64,000 nucleotides of DNA, taken from Camellia lanceoleosa (Eukaryota > Streptophyta > Magnoliopsida > Ericales > Theaceae). Every line of letters starts with the position of its first letter. Positions within the stretch are counted from its first letter, which is position 1. The position numbers and the translations under genes are program-made. The DNA is taken from contig CM045762.1 of assembly GCA_025200525.1 (NCBI GenBank), positions 27,315,600 to 27,379,599 on the forward strand. The letters are read 5' to 3'. This document shows, in pieces, positions 52,701 through 63,800 of this stretch. The notes under the pieces were generated by a model. That model saw nothing but the letters and a program-made list of their open reading frames with translations, did not search any database and was not told the origin of the DNA.

Positions 52701-55700
52701 TCACTTAGGTTAAAAACATAGACCACAACCAAAGATTATCCTTAAATAACAACCACTGATGTCCCAACGATATCAAAACCATTCCATCACATGTGGAGCA
52801 CTATCACCCATCTAGAGCTTCATATAGCAACACTGCTGCCGTCAATAAACAATTGCCAGTTAAAAGAACAAGAAGAAGATATCCTACATTTAACTGCTGG
52901 TTCACTAGTGTAAAGGGTTGGAGCTGAAAATACAGATAAATACATGATGTCATGAAAATTAATACATAATCTTGTACATTCTCAGTTTGCCACTCCACTT
53001 GCTTTGCTGATTTAGTTAGGGTATGCCACATTGTCATCTACTACCTTTCTTTTCATGTAGCAATTTTTTATATCAAATCTGCTCCATGAAAGAGTTTGAC
53101 AATTCATTGTTGAACGTTAAGTTCCGAGTATCCTCTCCATGAAAGAAATAAAAGAAGTCATCATAAAAGCCCCCCAGGTTTTCATCAAGTGCAAGTCACC
53201 TTAAGCATATTCTGGTACAGACTACAGAGAGGAAAAGGAGAAGCAAATCAACCAAAACAAAGTAAACTGACCTTTCCATTACGTCTAGGGTCAGAATAAG
53301 GAATGTTATGGACAACAACAATTCTCCATAATCCAACCCTCTTGCTGCTGTCCAATACACTAGAATTCTTCTTCATAAACGCTTCTGTTTCCTCATCAAT
53401 AAACATATAGAAGGGTACATTTTTCCTTGCAATTTTACTAATGCTCTTAGGCTGTTGTATTATGTCATAGTTTCCTGGATAAAATGAGATCATGGAGAAA
53501 AAAAAACACATATTCATAAAAAAGAAAACAAAAGAAGGAAAAAAAAAAGCAAAACAAAAGCTCCAACAAGCCATTCTGGCAAAGAAGTAAAGATGCTTGC
53601 ATGGTATAGTGGCATCTAATGAAGAGGAGAGGGGAGCAGTAACAGGTCAAATTATTGCTCTCTGTTTTTAAAGAAGAATAGTCTAGAACTTAAAAAAGAT
53701 ATTTAATGCTCATACCAAATATGGCTGACGCAACAATGACATCATGGAACTGCTCTAACTCTCGAAGGTCAGCTTCATCAATATCAAATCCAGTCCGATA
53801 ACCAGGTCTACATCCTTTGACAAATCTGATTAAAAAGGGACATGCACCATTAGTGAGTCATAAGAGAAATTCAATTTATGTTGAAAACAAGATGAAAAAC
53901 TGTGACATGCTATCATTCCTATTATTAGTAAATACAGTCACAGTTACAGTCCCCTTCCCTCTCCCCCCCCCCAAAAAAAGGAGTTACAATGAAGAAACCT
54001 ACCCACAGTGCACAGTCATTGACTCTTTTATATCAAAAGAATCATTCCTCAGCTTGAAAGTAGGATACCCGCCAAACTCAGAGCCTCCATGCGGTTCTGT
54101 TTTTGTTGGATTTTCCTCACGATAATAAGTTAAATGACGAAGCACAGGTGACGCTGATGGGGAGCTTGGCATTGTAGCAATAGCCTGCTCCACAGGAAGG
54201 TAACATACGGGACATGCTGAGGAAAATGAGAACAAAATCAACAAAACCGCAGCATTCCATATACTACATGCACAAAACTGCAGCATTGCATATATTACAT
54301 GTACCACTTGAAATCTATGTTATCAAAACCAATAATAATGACAAGAAGTTATTAGGTATAATCAAAATATAATTTTAATAACTACAGTACATGAAAGGGT
54401 GATATGAACTGTTGTGTGCAAACATGGAAATGATTATTTGAGAAAAAAGGCGCAAACTTACGGCGTGGTCCAATTCGTTTTCTATAACCAGGAGGGGGAG
54501 GGGGAAATGCAAAATGTTTGCATGGATGTTCCAGACTGGAATCAGAGCCTGTAACAAATGCACGAACAGAAGAATTGGAAGTACTAGAAGGCTGCCAGTT
54601 GTTTTCACTACATACTGTGACAGTATTCACCTCAGGAAATTCCTTGTCTTGATTTCTCTGAGTAATGTACAAATCATCGCTTTCTGATGCATCTTATAAT
54701 GAAAACAAGAAATGGTAGAGGTTATTAGTCCATTTGTAGCAACTGCGCAAAAATAACAACAGATAATTGATGTTGAAGTAGCATAATGGATTAAATGAAG
54801 AGAGAGAGAGAGAGAGAGCATGAGTCTCATAACATAAGTCAGCCATGAAACAACACAAATTCAATGGACTCGGGGAGCTGTAGCTGTGGTCAGTTCTATC
54901 AGGCAATATCTAATCTAACGAAGCAACTCAGAAAGAAGTCTAGAAATCCTAACTTCCAATCTAATCCAACAATCAGAACAATATAAAAAGGCTATAAAAT
55001 TCACACCAAACCCTATTTGATGTTTGCAGTGGCATCCAAATACAAGGAATTTTGAAACATATGTTTGTTTGGATAGACTAAATTAGATGGGGTGGTACTA
55101 ACATTCCTAGGATTATCAATCCCTTTGGATTGTGTATTCTATCCCCCGCTAGGATTGACTTAGGATTATGAAAGATTGATGAAATCCTATTAATTTTGTA
55201 ATTTAACTAATTAGTCTAAACCTCTCCTTAGTCTTCCATTTTGTATCCCACCCTTCTCTTGGGAATACTATGTCCGGATAGACTATCAATCCCGGCCCCA
55301 ATTTTCTCAGTCAAACATTGGATTATGCATTTGTTGGATTATTAATCCAATCTTAAGGCCTCATATGGAAAGTAAACATTTTAGTCAAAAGTTACTAAAA
55401 AAGTTAAAAAGCTAAAAAGTATTCAACTCATACAAAACAGTCAAAGATTACTTTCCATTCACTCTACCTTTTGCATGTTTTTTTGTAAAAAGCCAAAAAG
55501 TCCTTCTCAAACATAACTGTTTTTTTTCATCTCATATTTTAGCCAAAAAGTCACTCAAAATGCCACTTCTCAAATGGACTCTAAGGTCAACATGGCTGAA
55601 GGGGGGGAAAAAGTAAGGATAAAAAATGATAGGGAAACAAACCTTTATTCACTGCAATGAACCCTATCAAAAAAGCTAAAAGAGCAAATGCAACCAAAAT

Positions 55701-55895
55701 CAGCATTCCGACTTTCCTTCGAGTTAAATATCTGCAAATAAAAGGGAGAGACATTTCCTTCTCCCTTGAACCAGAAAGGGACATCTTTGAAGGCTTGCAT
55801 GACGATGGATGAATTCTGAGTTGAAACACACCATTGTGTGCCTGTTGCACTGATCCATAACTCGCTGTCCGTAAACCCAATGACCCTCCAGTCAT
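48104..55895 (-). CDS. DUF616 family, MUCI70-like probable hexosyltransferase, 9 coding exons
   Basis: Type II membrane protein of 570 residues; DUF616 proteins include MUCI70 (Golgi, pectin/mucilage synthesis) and TOD1. Coding exons on the - strand: 55895-55643, 54692-54462, 54216-54003, 53825-53716, 53474-53272, 51422-51319, 50047-49857, 49723-49524, 48310-48104. Phases agree throughout and the total is 1,713 nt. The start MTGGSLGLRTASYGS fits the family. Residues about 62-82 form one hydrophobic segment after RRK, a signal anchor. The lumenal part carries CPVCYLPVEQA, then the DUF616 core with IFGNYDIIQQP, YSIWIDGKLQL (a possible acidic metal site), ISRHYRRFDVFEEAEAN, GLTPYSEAKLP and LFTCLWFNEVDRFTSRDQLS. 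The tail is proline-rich then strongly basic. No lesion seen. Exact substrate is not deducible from sequence. Confidence 0.92.
48311..49523 (-). other. Last intron of the DUF616 gene, with a small MITE
   Basis: 1.2-kb intron between the last two coding exons. Apart from the MITE at 49346-49465 nothing is recognised; short ORFs at about 48913-49107 and 49271-49505 are shadows. Confidence 0.6.
49346..49465. mobile_element. Tourist-like MITE, 120 bp, in a DUF616-gene intron
   Basis: The left end GGCTGTGTTTGGATCATTGA is mirrored by the right end ...GCAAACACAGCC. The flanks are TAA and TAT, one mismatch from a 3-bp duplication. Confidence 0.7.
49767..49812. repeat. Poly-T / poly-A homopolymer junction
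   Basis: More than 20 T residues run into A-rich sequence within the intron between exons 7 and 8 of the DUF616 gene. Assembly length here is likely unreliable. Confidence 0.8.
50151..50363. mobile_element. hAT- or Tourist-like MITE in a DUF616-gene intron
   Basis: The left end ...GGCTGTTTGGTGCAGCCTCT and the inverted right end AGTTGCACCAAACGGGGTC pair over about 20 bases. The inner CTGCACCAAAG shows a second fold-back. No clean target duplication was seen. Confidence 0.55.
51423..53271 (-). other. DUF616-gene intron 5, with (AAAG)n
   Basis: 1.85-kb intron. It contains an (AAAG)n run at 51891-51916 and otherwise no recognised element; ORFs at 51574-51813, 52413-52607 and 52804-53037 lack domains. 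Confidence 0.6.
54798..54819. repeat. (GA)n microsatellite, DUF616-gene intron 1
   Basis: About 11 GA repeats about 110 bases from exon 2. Confidence 0.85.
55357..55581. mobile_element. PIF/Harbinger-like MITE, 225 bp, TSD TAA
   Basis: Terminal inverted repeats GGCCTCATATGGAAAGT and ACTTCTCAAATGGACTC are bounded by TAA at 55354-55356 and 55582-55584. It has the same size and the inner AAAAAGTNA style of the element at 47158-47378, so both belong to one family. It lies in intron 1 of the DUF616 gene. Confidence 0.8.
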
Positions 55896-55927
55896 TGTAC
55901 CTCCAAACCCACAATTTTGCGCTTCAT
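55892..55927 (-). promoter_or_regulatory. Upstream ORF overlapping the DUF616 start codon
   Basis: An ATG at 55927-55925 opens an 11-residue frame (MKRKIVGLEVQ) whose TGA at 55894-55892 shares bases with the main ATG as ATGA. The leader exon joins at 55984, so the uORF lies in the mature mRNA if the 5' splice model is right. Such an overlap could allow termination-reinitiation; that role is inference. Confidence 0.6.
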
Positions 55928-55984
55928 CTCCGTTCTTCCTTGGAATTCTCCTTCATTCACGAGAACTTCAGTGCTCTTCTGGAG

Positions 55985-57126
55985 CTAAAATGCAATTCCA
56001 CAAAGTCAATGCCAAAATTAAATAATTATTTAGTTCTAATATTAACCCACAATTGAATTCCCTAAAGTGTATAAAAAACAGAACCACAGTTCTTTCAGGA
56101 GCCAAATTCAAAGATACTGTACTGCCTTCAAATTAAACCTAATTTCAACAAATCCACAACTGAATTAATCCAAAAGTGTCTCAAACTTTAGGTATTGTTT
56201 GGTTTATTGGAATGAAGCAGAATGGAAAAATGTATATCCTCACGTTTGGTTCACTTAAAAAAAAAATAAGAAAAATTCATTGCAAAGGGAATCATTTTAT
56301 TCCACCTCATTCGAGTGAACCAAACATTATCTAAGTAGTATGACACAATGCAATTCAGTTCCACCAATCAAAAATCAATCACCAAGACCACTCCTAACAA
56401 ATAAACTCAATCTTCTCCAAACACAAGTTTCAATAAAGCAACTCTTTGTTTCAGTTAATTGAACTTTTTTCCAAAGTTTCTTCTTTTTGCCAGTCAAATC
56501 AAAACCAGAAATTACGAAACTTTCTAGTCCTAGCATCATTTGAAATCCTAATTTCAACAATAAACCTAATTTCAAAGATACTGTAATGCCTTCAAATTAA
56601 AACTAATTTCACCAAACCCACAACTGAATTAATTCAAAAATTTGTCAAACTCTTAGGTATTGCTTGGTTTATTGGAATGAAGTGGAAAATGTGAAAAAAT
56701 ACATTACAAATGAAAAGGAATGGTCATTCCAGCAGTAGGCTAAAAAATTTCCATTTCACCTAATTTGAGTGAACCAAACACTACCTTAGCAGCATACCCT
56801 CCGCAATGCAATTTAGTTCCACAAATCGAAAATCAATCAGCAAAACCACTCCTAACAAACAAACTCAATCTTCTCCAAGCAACTCTTTGTTTCAGTTAAT
56901 CGAACTATTTTCCAAAGTTTCTTCTTTTTGCTGGGTCAAATCAAAAACTTTCTAGTCCAATATCCTCATTTCAAAATCCAAATCAAGACATTCAAATCCC
57001 AAACTTTCAAGACTGCGATTACCGATCCATAAATCAAACTCACAGATCAGTAACCAAACAACATGAATTGAAACATGAAATCAAAATTCAATCCAAAGCC
57101 CTAAAGAGATTGAGAGATTGGCATAC
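55985..57126 (-). other. 5'-UTR intron of the DUF616 gene
   Basis: On the - strand, GATTAAG is followed by a GTATGC donor at 57126, and the acceptor TTTTAG ends at 55985, 90 bases before the ATG. The leader exon upstream (57127 to roughly 57240) contains AAACCCTAG, common in plant leaders. The intron is filled by a 464-bp tandem duplication. Confidence 0.6.
56107..56980 (-). repeat. Tandem duplication, period 464 bp, each copy carrying a MITE
   Basis: TTCAAAGATACTGTA starts at 56107 and again at 56571. Homology continues across the unit: the phrases CACAACTGAATTAATNCAAAA, CCACTCCTAACAAA and TTCCAAAGTTTCTTCTTTTT each occur twice. Each copy includes a Tourist-like insertion beginning GGTATTG(T/C)TTGGTTTATTGG and ending GTGAACCAAACA, so the MITE predates the duplication or was copied with it. 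Confidence 0.8.
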
Positions 57127-57342
57127 CTTAATCGATATCGTGCTCTTTTTTCCCCAAAACCCAATTTTCTGAAACTAGGGTTTTACCGATGGAATCTAGG
57201 GATTGTAATGATGAGACTTGTCGCCTCTGGATCGAGAATTGGGATGCTACAATTTACATTGCATTTTAGGGAATGTTTGTTTCATATTATATATTACACT
57301 GTTTATACGTCTTAGTCCATTTTAGTTCATAACTCCTCTTCT

Positions 57343-57438
57343 TTCTTTAATTGTACCTTAAATTAGGCAAATTTACATATAAATCTCATTTTCTTTAATT
57401 GTACCTTAAATTAGGCAAATTTACATATAAATCTCATT
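57343..57438. repeat. 48-bp tandem duplication
   Basis: TTTAATTGTACCTTAAATTA begins at 57346 and again at 57394; the two copies are essentially identical. It lies upstream of the DUF616 gene leader. Confidence 0.9.
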
Positions 57439-57519
57439 TTGATGAATGATAATCATTTAGTCCAAAGAATTTTTCTATAAACTGATTAATCCCATTAAAT
57501 TTGAAAAGGTAGATTTATG

Positions 57520-57690
57520 AGTGATCTGGAATGATTTAAATAAGTATATTTTTTAATTTTTTATAAAATATAAGTTAAGTATGAGTTGGGTTTGAAGTGA
57601 TGTGGTAGAGAGATGACATGACTATAGAATAGTGAATTTTTGACTTTTTTAACTTTTTTAAATTATGACAAATAAGGCTTTAATATATTA
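57520..57690. repeat. GACTTTTTGAC-family MITE fragment
   Basis: GAGTTGGGTTTGAAGTGATG and GAATTTTTGACTTTTTTAAC match the elements at 5150-5475 and 11560-11735. Confidence 0.5.
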
Positions 57691-57699
57691 TTTAAAAAT

Positions 57700-58250
57700 T
57701 AGATTTATGGTTATACCCTTATTTTTATAGGGTACTTAAGTATAGGTCCTAATAAGTGGATTTATTGTTTAATAGGTCCTATAGAAAAAATTTGTTATAA
57801 AAAAAGTCACTAATTGTAAGTTTTAGCGACAATTTATAAAAATCATGACAAAAAAAATCACTAATTGTCAATTTTTAATAACGTATGTAAAAAATTGTAA
57901 AAAAAAATATTTTTAGTGACAACTTTACCAAAACTTATTTTCAATAAGACTTGATGAGAATTGAATCTAACTATTAGGACTTATTGGTAATTTATTCTAT
58001 TTATTTCTATTAGGTTTTTTTTTTCTTTCTTTTTGCTTTTGTGCTAGAAAAGAAAGATACACAATCTATGCGAATCAAATTTGAAATTACTTTTTATATG
58101 AGAATCTTTTTTATTTGGAAAACATTTTAAAATTATTATAAAAAATGACTTGAAATATGAGATTCTCCAAACATTTTTAAAAAATGTGAAATTCTTCAAA
58201 CATTTCAAAATGAGTACAAAAACTTCTTAGTAAGTTTTGGACAAATGTAT
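57700..58250. other. AT-rich spacer
   Basis: No gene. It contains several copies of AGTGACAATTT-like sequence in short inverted arrangement at 57800-57925. Confidence 0.45.
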
Positions 58251-59490
58251 AATTTTAAACTGTAACACTCTAATGTAACACTTCAACGTAACACTCTAAT
58301 GTGGGTGTTTAGTAAGTGGGTTTTTATGTAATTTTTTAGTTGTACAATATTATTGGAGAAAATTTTTTTGGTGTTTGGGAAAATAGTTGAATTTTTTGTG
58401 GTTAGATGTGATATTTATGAGAGAAAAAGTGAAATGATTATGGGGTTGGATGTGATATTTTGTTTGGATTTATTTATTTTTGGTTTTGCAAAAACTTTGT
58501 CTTTTAGTAAAAAAAATAAATAAAAAAAATCTTGCCAAACACTGGCAATGCAACACTTAAAAAAAAAAATCCTTAATATATTTTTTTTAAATGTAACACT
58601 CTAATATAAAACTTCAAAAAAAAACAAAAAAAAACTCTTTAGTGTTACATTTTAATGTAACACAAAAAAAAAAAAAAAAAATTCTTAGTATAATTTTTTC
58701 AAACGTAACACTCTAAAAAAATGATGTGAGATTCTTCAAATCATTCTAAAAAGAATACAAAAATCCATTAATAAGTTTTGAGTAAATGTATAATTTTCAA
58801 ACTATGAGTATTACGTTTGAAAAAAATATATTAAGGAGTTTTTTAGTATTTTTGTGTGTGTTAAATTGAAGTATGTTACATTAAAGTGTTACGTTTGAGA
58901 TTATAATGATTGAAGTGTTACATTTAGGAAAAGTGCACTAAAGAGCTTGTTATGTATGTTACATTAGAGTATTACGTTTAAGAAAAATATACTAAGGAAT
59001 TTTTTTTGAGTGTTAAATGTTTGAGAAAAATACGCTAATGAGTTTTTTATGTGTATTACATTAGAGTGTTACGTTTGGAAAAAGTATATTAAGGTGTTTT
59101 TTAGAATGTTACGTTGTTACGTTTGAAAAAAGTACACTAATGAGTTTTCTTGTGTGTATTATATTAGAGTGTTACGTTTGGAAAAAGTATACTAAATAAT
59201 TTTTTTTAGAGTGTTACGTTGTTACGTTTGAAAAAAGTATAATAAAGAGTTTTTTTGTGTATTACATTAGAGTGTTATGTTTGAAAAAAAAGGTACACTA
59301 AAGAGTTTTTTTTTTTAGTGTTATGTTGTTACATTTGAGAAAAAATATATTAATGAGTTTTTTTGTGTGTATTACATTGGAGCGTTACATTTGAAAAAAG
59401 TACACTAAGGATTTTTTTGGAATGTTACATTGTTACGTTTGAGAAAAGTATATTAAAGAGTTTTTTAATATATTACATCAGAGTGTTACG
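58251..59490. repeat. Palindromic array of GTTACGTTTGAAAAAAGTA units
   Basis: Units of about 60-65 bases with GAGTGTTACGTTTGRAAAAAGTA and AAGGAGTTTTTT repeat about ten times in + orientation from 58805 to 59490. The same motif in reverse (GTAACACTCTAA, TTTTTCAAACGTAACACTC) fills 58251-58300 and 58540-58720. A likely MITE (GGTGTTTAGTAAGTGGG...CTTGCCAAACACT, about 58304-58546) interrupts the reverse arm. Confidence 0.75.
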
Positions 59491-59792
59491 TTTTTGTTTC
59501 TAATGTGGGATTTGTACCATGAGGAGAAAAATCCAAAATATTTATAATGCGAATTGCCCAAATGTGTAATTTTACATTTGGATAAACACACTTTTATCTC
59601 TAAAAAATTAAACCTAAGCATGTAAGTAACTATCATTTTGTGTAATTTTCACTTTAATCGGACATTTGGGTTTATAAAAAAAAAAAAAATCGAGGACTAA
59701 ACAATTCATAAAATCATATTTTAGAATTTATTGGTGCCTCACCCTTAAATTAAACCCCATTTGTTGATTAATGATTGTTTTGAAAAATAATC

Positions 59793-60200
59793 AGTCTATT
59801 TGGTTTCAGTTTTTTGGAAATTGAGTTTTTTATTTTTCGTGTGCTTTTTTTTTAGTGAATATTTTTAAAATTTGAAGCAATTTTTTTACTATTTTAGATA
59901 CACATTACTTAGATGTATCTAAATAGTAAAATATTTGTGAAAAAATAGTTAAAAAATTTAACAAATACACGAAAATACAAAAAATGTACTGAATTTTTGT
60001 ATTTTTGGTATTTAGTGAATTTTTTAAAAAAAAATTTCACAAATATTATACTTTTTAAGTGTATTTATGTTAGGTGCGTCTAAATTTAAAAAAAAAAAAA
60101 AAGATATTAGAAAATTCAATGAAAGCAAAAAAAATTACAGAAAAAGAAAAAATAAAATTTCTTGAAAAGTGAATTATGAAAGCTAAAATCAAACAGAGTG
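59793..60200 (+). repeat. AT-rich fold-back repeat, family copy 5
   Basis: Begins TTTGGTTTCAGTTTTTTGGA and shares TTGTATTTTTGGTATTTAG and TTATGTTAGGTGCGTCTAA with copies 1 and 3; ends near AAATCAAACAGAG. Confidence 0.65.
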
Positions 60201-60327
60201 AATTATTTTTTAGTTGAGTTTTAAATTTTTTTTTAAATAAATGTAAATAAGTTGATTTTTATTTTTTATTTTTATAGTGGCTTCTTAATTGTTTTCCAAA
60301 ATATAATGTTTTGTAAGAAAATAAAAT

Positions 60328-60621
60328 GGTTATTTACATAGTGACCCTCTAAATTATTAAAAATTATCAATTTTTACTCTCTAAATTATAAAACCGTATG
60401 AATAGACTCCCTAAACTATTAAGAAGTATTACTTTGTCTCATAAACTATAAAAGTGTACAAATTACTCCTTTAAACTATTGGCTTGTTTCACTTTAACCT
60501 CTCCCGTTTGGAGGTCCAATTGGTACACTTTTATAATTTTTTGGATTTATTTATACGTTTTTATAGTTTATGAGCGAAGTAGTACTTCTTAATAATTTAT
60601 GAATTTTTGTGTAAATAACCC
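60328..60621. mobile_element. Fold-back MITE, 294 bp, 10-bp TSD
   Basis: GGTTATTTACATAGTGACCC is mirrored by TTTTTGTGTAAATAACCC, with inner arms AAACTATAAAAGTGTAC/GTACACTTTTATAATTT. AAAATAAAAT precedes (60318-60327) and follows (60622-60631) the element. A 9-10-bp duplication suits Mutator-type MITEs. Confidence 0.8.
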
Positions 60622-60639
60622 AAAATAAAATCTTCTAAT

Positions 60640-61248
60640 GGCAATTTTTTTAAGCAGCTTTTTCTGGACTTTTTAATCTTTAATTAAATTGTTTTAGATT
60701 TTTCATAAAAAAAAGTCACTTAAAAAGGATAAGTGTTCATAAGGTATAAAAAGGATAAAACATTTTGAATAACATGTGATACTTTTTTGAAAGTCATTTT
60801 AAAAAAAATATCTTTTTAACGCATTCTTCTATTTTCAATACATTTTTTAGTTTAATTCCAACACTAAACGAAGCATAAAGGTTACTCATTAGCATATGGC
60901 AACTACAAGGTCATAATTTTTTTTTAAAAATATGTAAAATTTGAAAATGTTCATTAGAGACTTTTCTAAGAAAAAACAAATTTCCAACCTTTTGATCCCT
61001 GTAGACTCAAGGGTATGTCGCCGATGAAAGTTGGAAGATACAGTAATGATGCATAGCGAAGGATTTGATAGTAGGTCAATTAAAAATGAGAGTAGGATGC
61101 TGTTTTTATTTTTATTTTGGAGGGCATTTGGATAATTTTATTTTATTTATTAGGATTGTTGCAAACAAAAAAAAATAAAGATTAGGTAGTAATTTTCAAT
61201 ATGTAATAACATGAAGCATTTTCTAACCCAAATTTCATTAATCATGTA
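60640..61248. other. Spacer before the LTR retrotransposon
   Basis: AT-rich, with no gene or repeat end recognised. Confidence 0.5.
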
Positions 61249-61813
61249 TGATACTGATGGGCACCTAAGGGGCCCAGCGCACAACTCACGGTCCAGGTGT
61301 TAAAGCCCAATAATTCTGAGAAACCAATGCTAGCTCAAAACTAATAGCATCCAAACACTTGTCAGGCAAGGAATCAGTCATATGAAACAGACAAAGATCC
61401 TGCAAAATTATTACACAAATACATCAGCCATTTAATGAGGCCACTATAGCATTAAATGTGGCAAGACCCTCACGCCGGAGTATACAAAATCACTATGAAC
61501 GATATTAACTAGGCCATAGACTTTTGGCCAACAAGACAGCTTAGAATGGACAAAGAAATGATAAGTAACGGGTATAAAGAAGCTTTCGAGATATGTTAGA
61601 TGTTAAGTCTTCACCCATTTGCTTCTCTTTCTCTATCTCTCCCTCTAAAATCAATTTATCCTGACCTAACTTGATCGTCGAAATGTCCGTCCGAGGTCAA
61701 TTTCCCTCTTTGGACCTTTAAAGCAAGCACGCTTCGAGGAATCCAAGGCCAGCAGACCCGTTGGAAGCGTGGATCAGTCCGACCCACCTTTCATTAAAGT
61801 TATTGCATTATCA
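61249..61813 (+). repeat. 5' LTR (565 bp)
   Basis: Starts TGATACTGATGGGC and ends GCATTATCA, sharing TGATA/TATCA-like inverted ends. It is followed after two bases by the primer site. The left flank is ATGTA; the matching flank is outside the window. Confidence 0.75.
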
Positions 61814-61815
61814 AT

Positions 61816-61833
61816 TGGCGTTGTCCATAGGAA
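61816..61833 (+). other. Primer binding site
   Basis: TGGCGTTGTCCATAGGAA follows the LTR directly and resembles the TGGCGCCGTCTGTGGGAA sites used by many plant Ty3 elements, with C-to-T and G-to-A differences. Confidence 0.7.
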
Positions 61834-61904
61834 TTTGATATCTGGTCGATAGTTGTGTTCATTGTTACCAGAGGAAACCCCCGTTATCTCTTACGACAGG
61901 GTAA

Positions 61905-63350
61905 ATGGTCACAACCAGATCCATGGCTTCCCAACATAATGCTGGTAACCCTGAAGCTGAGTCCTCCAACCCAAATAACCCTTCTCCATATTCTGTAGAA
62001 CTTACCAACAGCATCAACCGTCTGATTGAACAAAACCAAGCCTTGATCAATGCTTTACTCCAACGTGACTTACCTATCCCTTCTCCACTACCACAAATAG
62101 TTCCCCCGCATCTGGAACACACTCACAATCACCACCAATTCCCACCACAAGTGTCCCAAGGAATACTTCCACCTTTCGCCCCACGGCTTCAATCGTCGAA
62201 TCTTGACAACCTGCATCCCCCTTCCTTAGGCTCGTAGCTTCGATAAAAGGGACCATCGCCTTTCCATAACCACCTCCCATCCGCACCACGCTGCTGCCCA
62301 TGAAGGCAAGGCTGGCAGTGTTCAACCCTCGCCTCCATTTGGGACGAAGAATTGCGAGCTATGAAGCTTTAGCTGCAAGGCGTCATGCAGCACAAAACTT
62401 CCTCCACTGTCAACTCTCGTTTTACTGCTTCCATCAAAGATAAAGCTCTCCCTCCCAAGTTCAAAATGCCATCGATCGACACATTCGATAGTACCAATGA
62501 TCCAGTCGACCATGTAAAGGCATATCGGACACTTATGATTCTTCATGCATTTCCAGATGAAATCATGTGTCGTGCCTTCTCTTTCATGTTGAAAGGGTCG
62601 GCGCGCCTCTGGTTCAGCCAGCTTTCTCCAGACTCTGTCACTTCTTTTCGCCAGCTTAGCGAATCTTTCTTGAGCCATTTCATTGGTACTCAGAGACAAC
62701 GACATCCAGTGACCCAACTGCTAAACATTCGATAGACGAAAAGGGAGTCACTGCGCAGCTTTGTCACCCATTTCAATACCGAGGCCTTACAAGTGGAGGA
62801 AAATGATGACAAGGTCATTCTTACAGCCTTCATTGCCGGTTTACGCCCATCAGATTTTCTTTTCTTCCTTTCCAAAAACCCTTCGTCCACCATGACCGCC
62901 TTTCTCACCAAAGCCCAAAAATACATAAACGCTGAAGCGTCTCTGGCAGCCTGCCAAGACTCCACATCTAAAACCCTACCCTCTAAGGATAAAATAAAAG
63001 AATCCGAGCCCAAGTCCTCACAATATACACACTGACCTTCCCAGTATACAGACTAACTAGCTTCTACCCGTGCCACTTGGCTAGTTTGAACGGTACACCC
63101 CCCTCAATTCACCTATAGAGCAAGTCCTAAACCAAATTCAACGAGACTATAACTTGAAATGGCCCAAACTATTGAGATCTCCTTTCAACAGGCGGGATCA
63201 GTCCAAGTATTATTGTTTCCACCAAAACCACGGCCATAACACTGAGGAATGTGTTAACCTTAAAGACTAGGTCGAAGATTTAATTCGCCAAGGACATCTC
63301 AGCCGATTCACGACAACCCATCTCCAGCAAAGGCCTCAAACAAACCCTCT
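61905..63350 (+). pseudogene. Retrotransposon gag, degraded
   Basis: The frame opens MVTTRSMASQHNAGNPEAES. After a damaged stretch (62236-62384) it continues with the gag core: FKMPSIDTFDSTNDPVDHVK, FSFMLKGSARLWFSQLSPDS and TAFIAGLRPSDFLFFL. A TAG at 62733 interrupts it. After 63035 the frame changes, and a knuckle-like CFHQNHGHNTEEC appears at 63214-63252 in frame 1. The product would assemble virus-like particles in an intact element. Confidence 0.8.
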
Positions 63351-63594
63351 AAGGCACAACACCGACCCACTCCTCCTAGGCAACCTGCAAAACCTAGGCA
63401 GAATGCTGACCAGACTCAACACCAACCCCAAGCACAAGGTGATCCTACCCCCCCGTTAAGAGAAATCAGGGTCATTGCCGGAGGGCTCGCGTGCGATGGA
63501 CCATCTCGGTCGGTACAGCGAGCTGAGCTCAAAAAAATTCGACAAGGCTCAGATAAGGAAGTGACGACGATGGACCAACCCTACAAGTAACCCA

Positions 63595-63800
63595 AGCAAT
63601 GGTCTGAGCTGATCACCTTTACAGAAGTGGATTGCACAGGCGTTCACAACCCTCATGATAACCCTTTGGTCATCTCTGCCCTCTTATCAAACTATAAAGT
63701 TAGGCAAGTTCTTGTCGATAATGGCAGCTCTTCAGACATCATTTTCCTCAACGCCTACCGTCAACTCAAGGTCGGAGAAGAAAAGTTGTTACCTTTATAG
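63595..63800 (+). pseudogene. Retrotransposon aspartic protease start
   Basis: ITFTEVDCTGVHNPHDNPLV is followed by VRQVLVDNGSSSDIIFLNAY, the active-site loop with DNGSS in place of the usual DTGSS, as in the Tat-like branch. A TAG follows at about 63798, and further protease-like sequence runs to the window edge in changed frame. Confidence 0.75.

Noticed and set aside
57118..57315. 65-residue + strand ORF
   Set aside because: Antisense to the leader exon and promoter of the DUF616 gene; no domain.
62322..63013. Minus-strand ORFs of 131 and 107 residues
   Set aside because: Shadows of the + strand gag frame, which carries the recognisable motifs.
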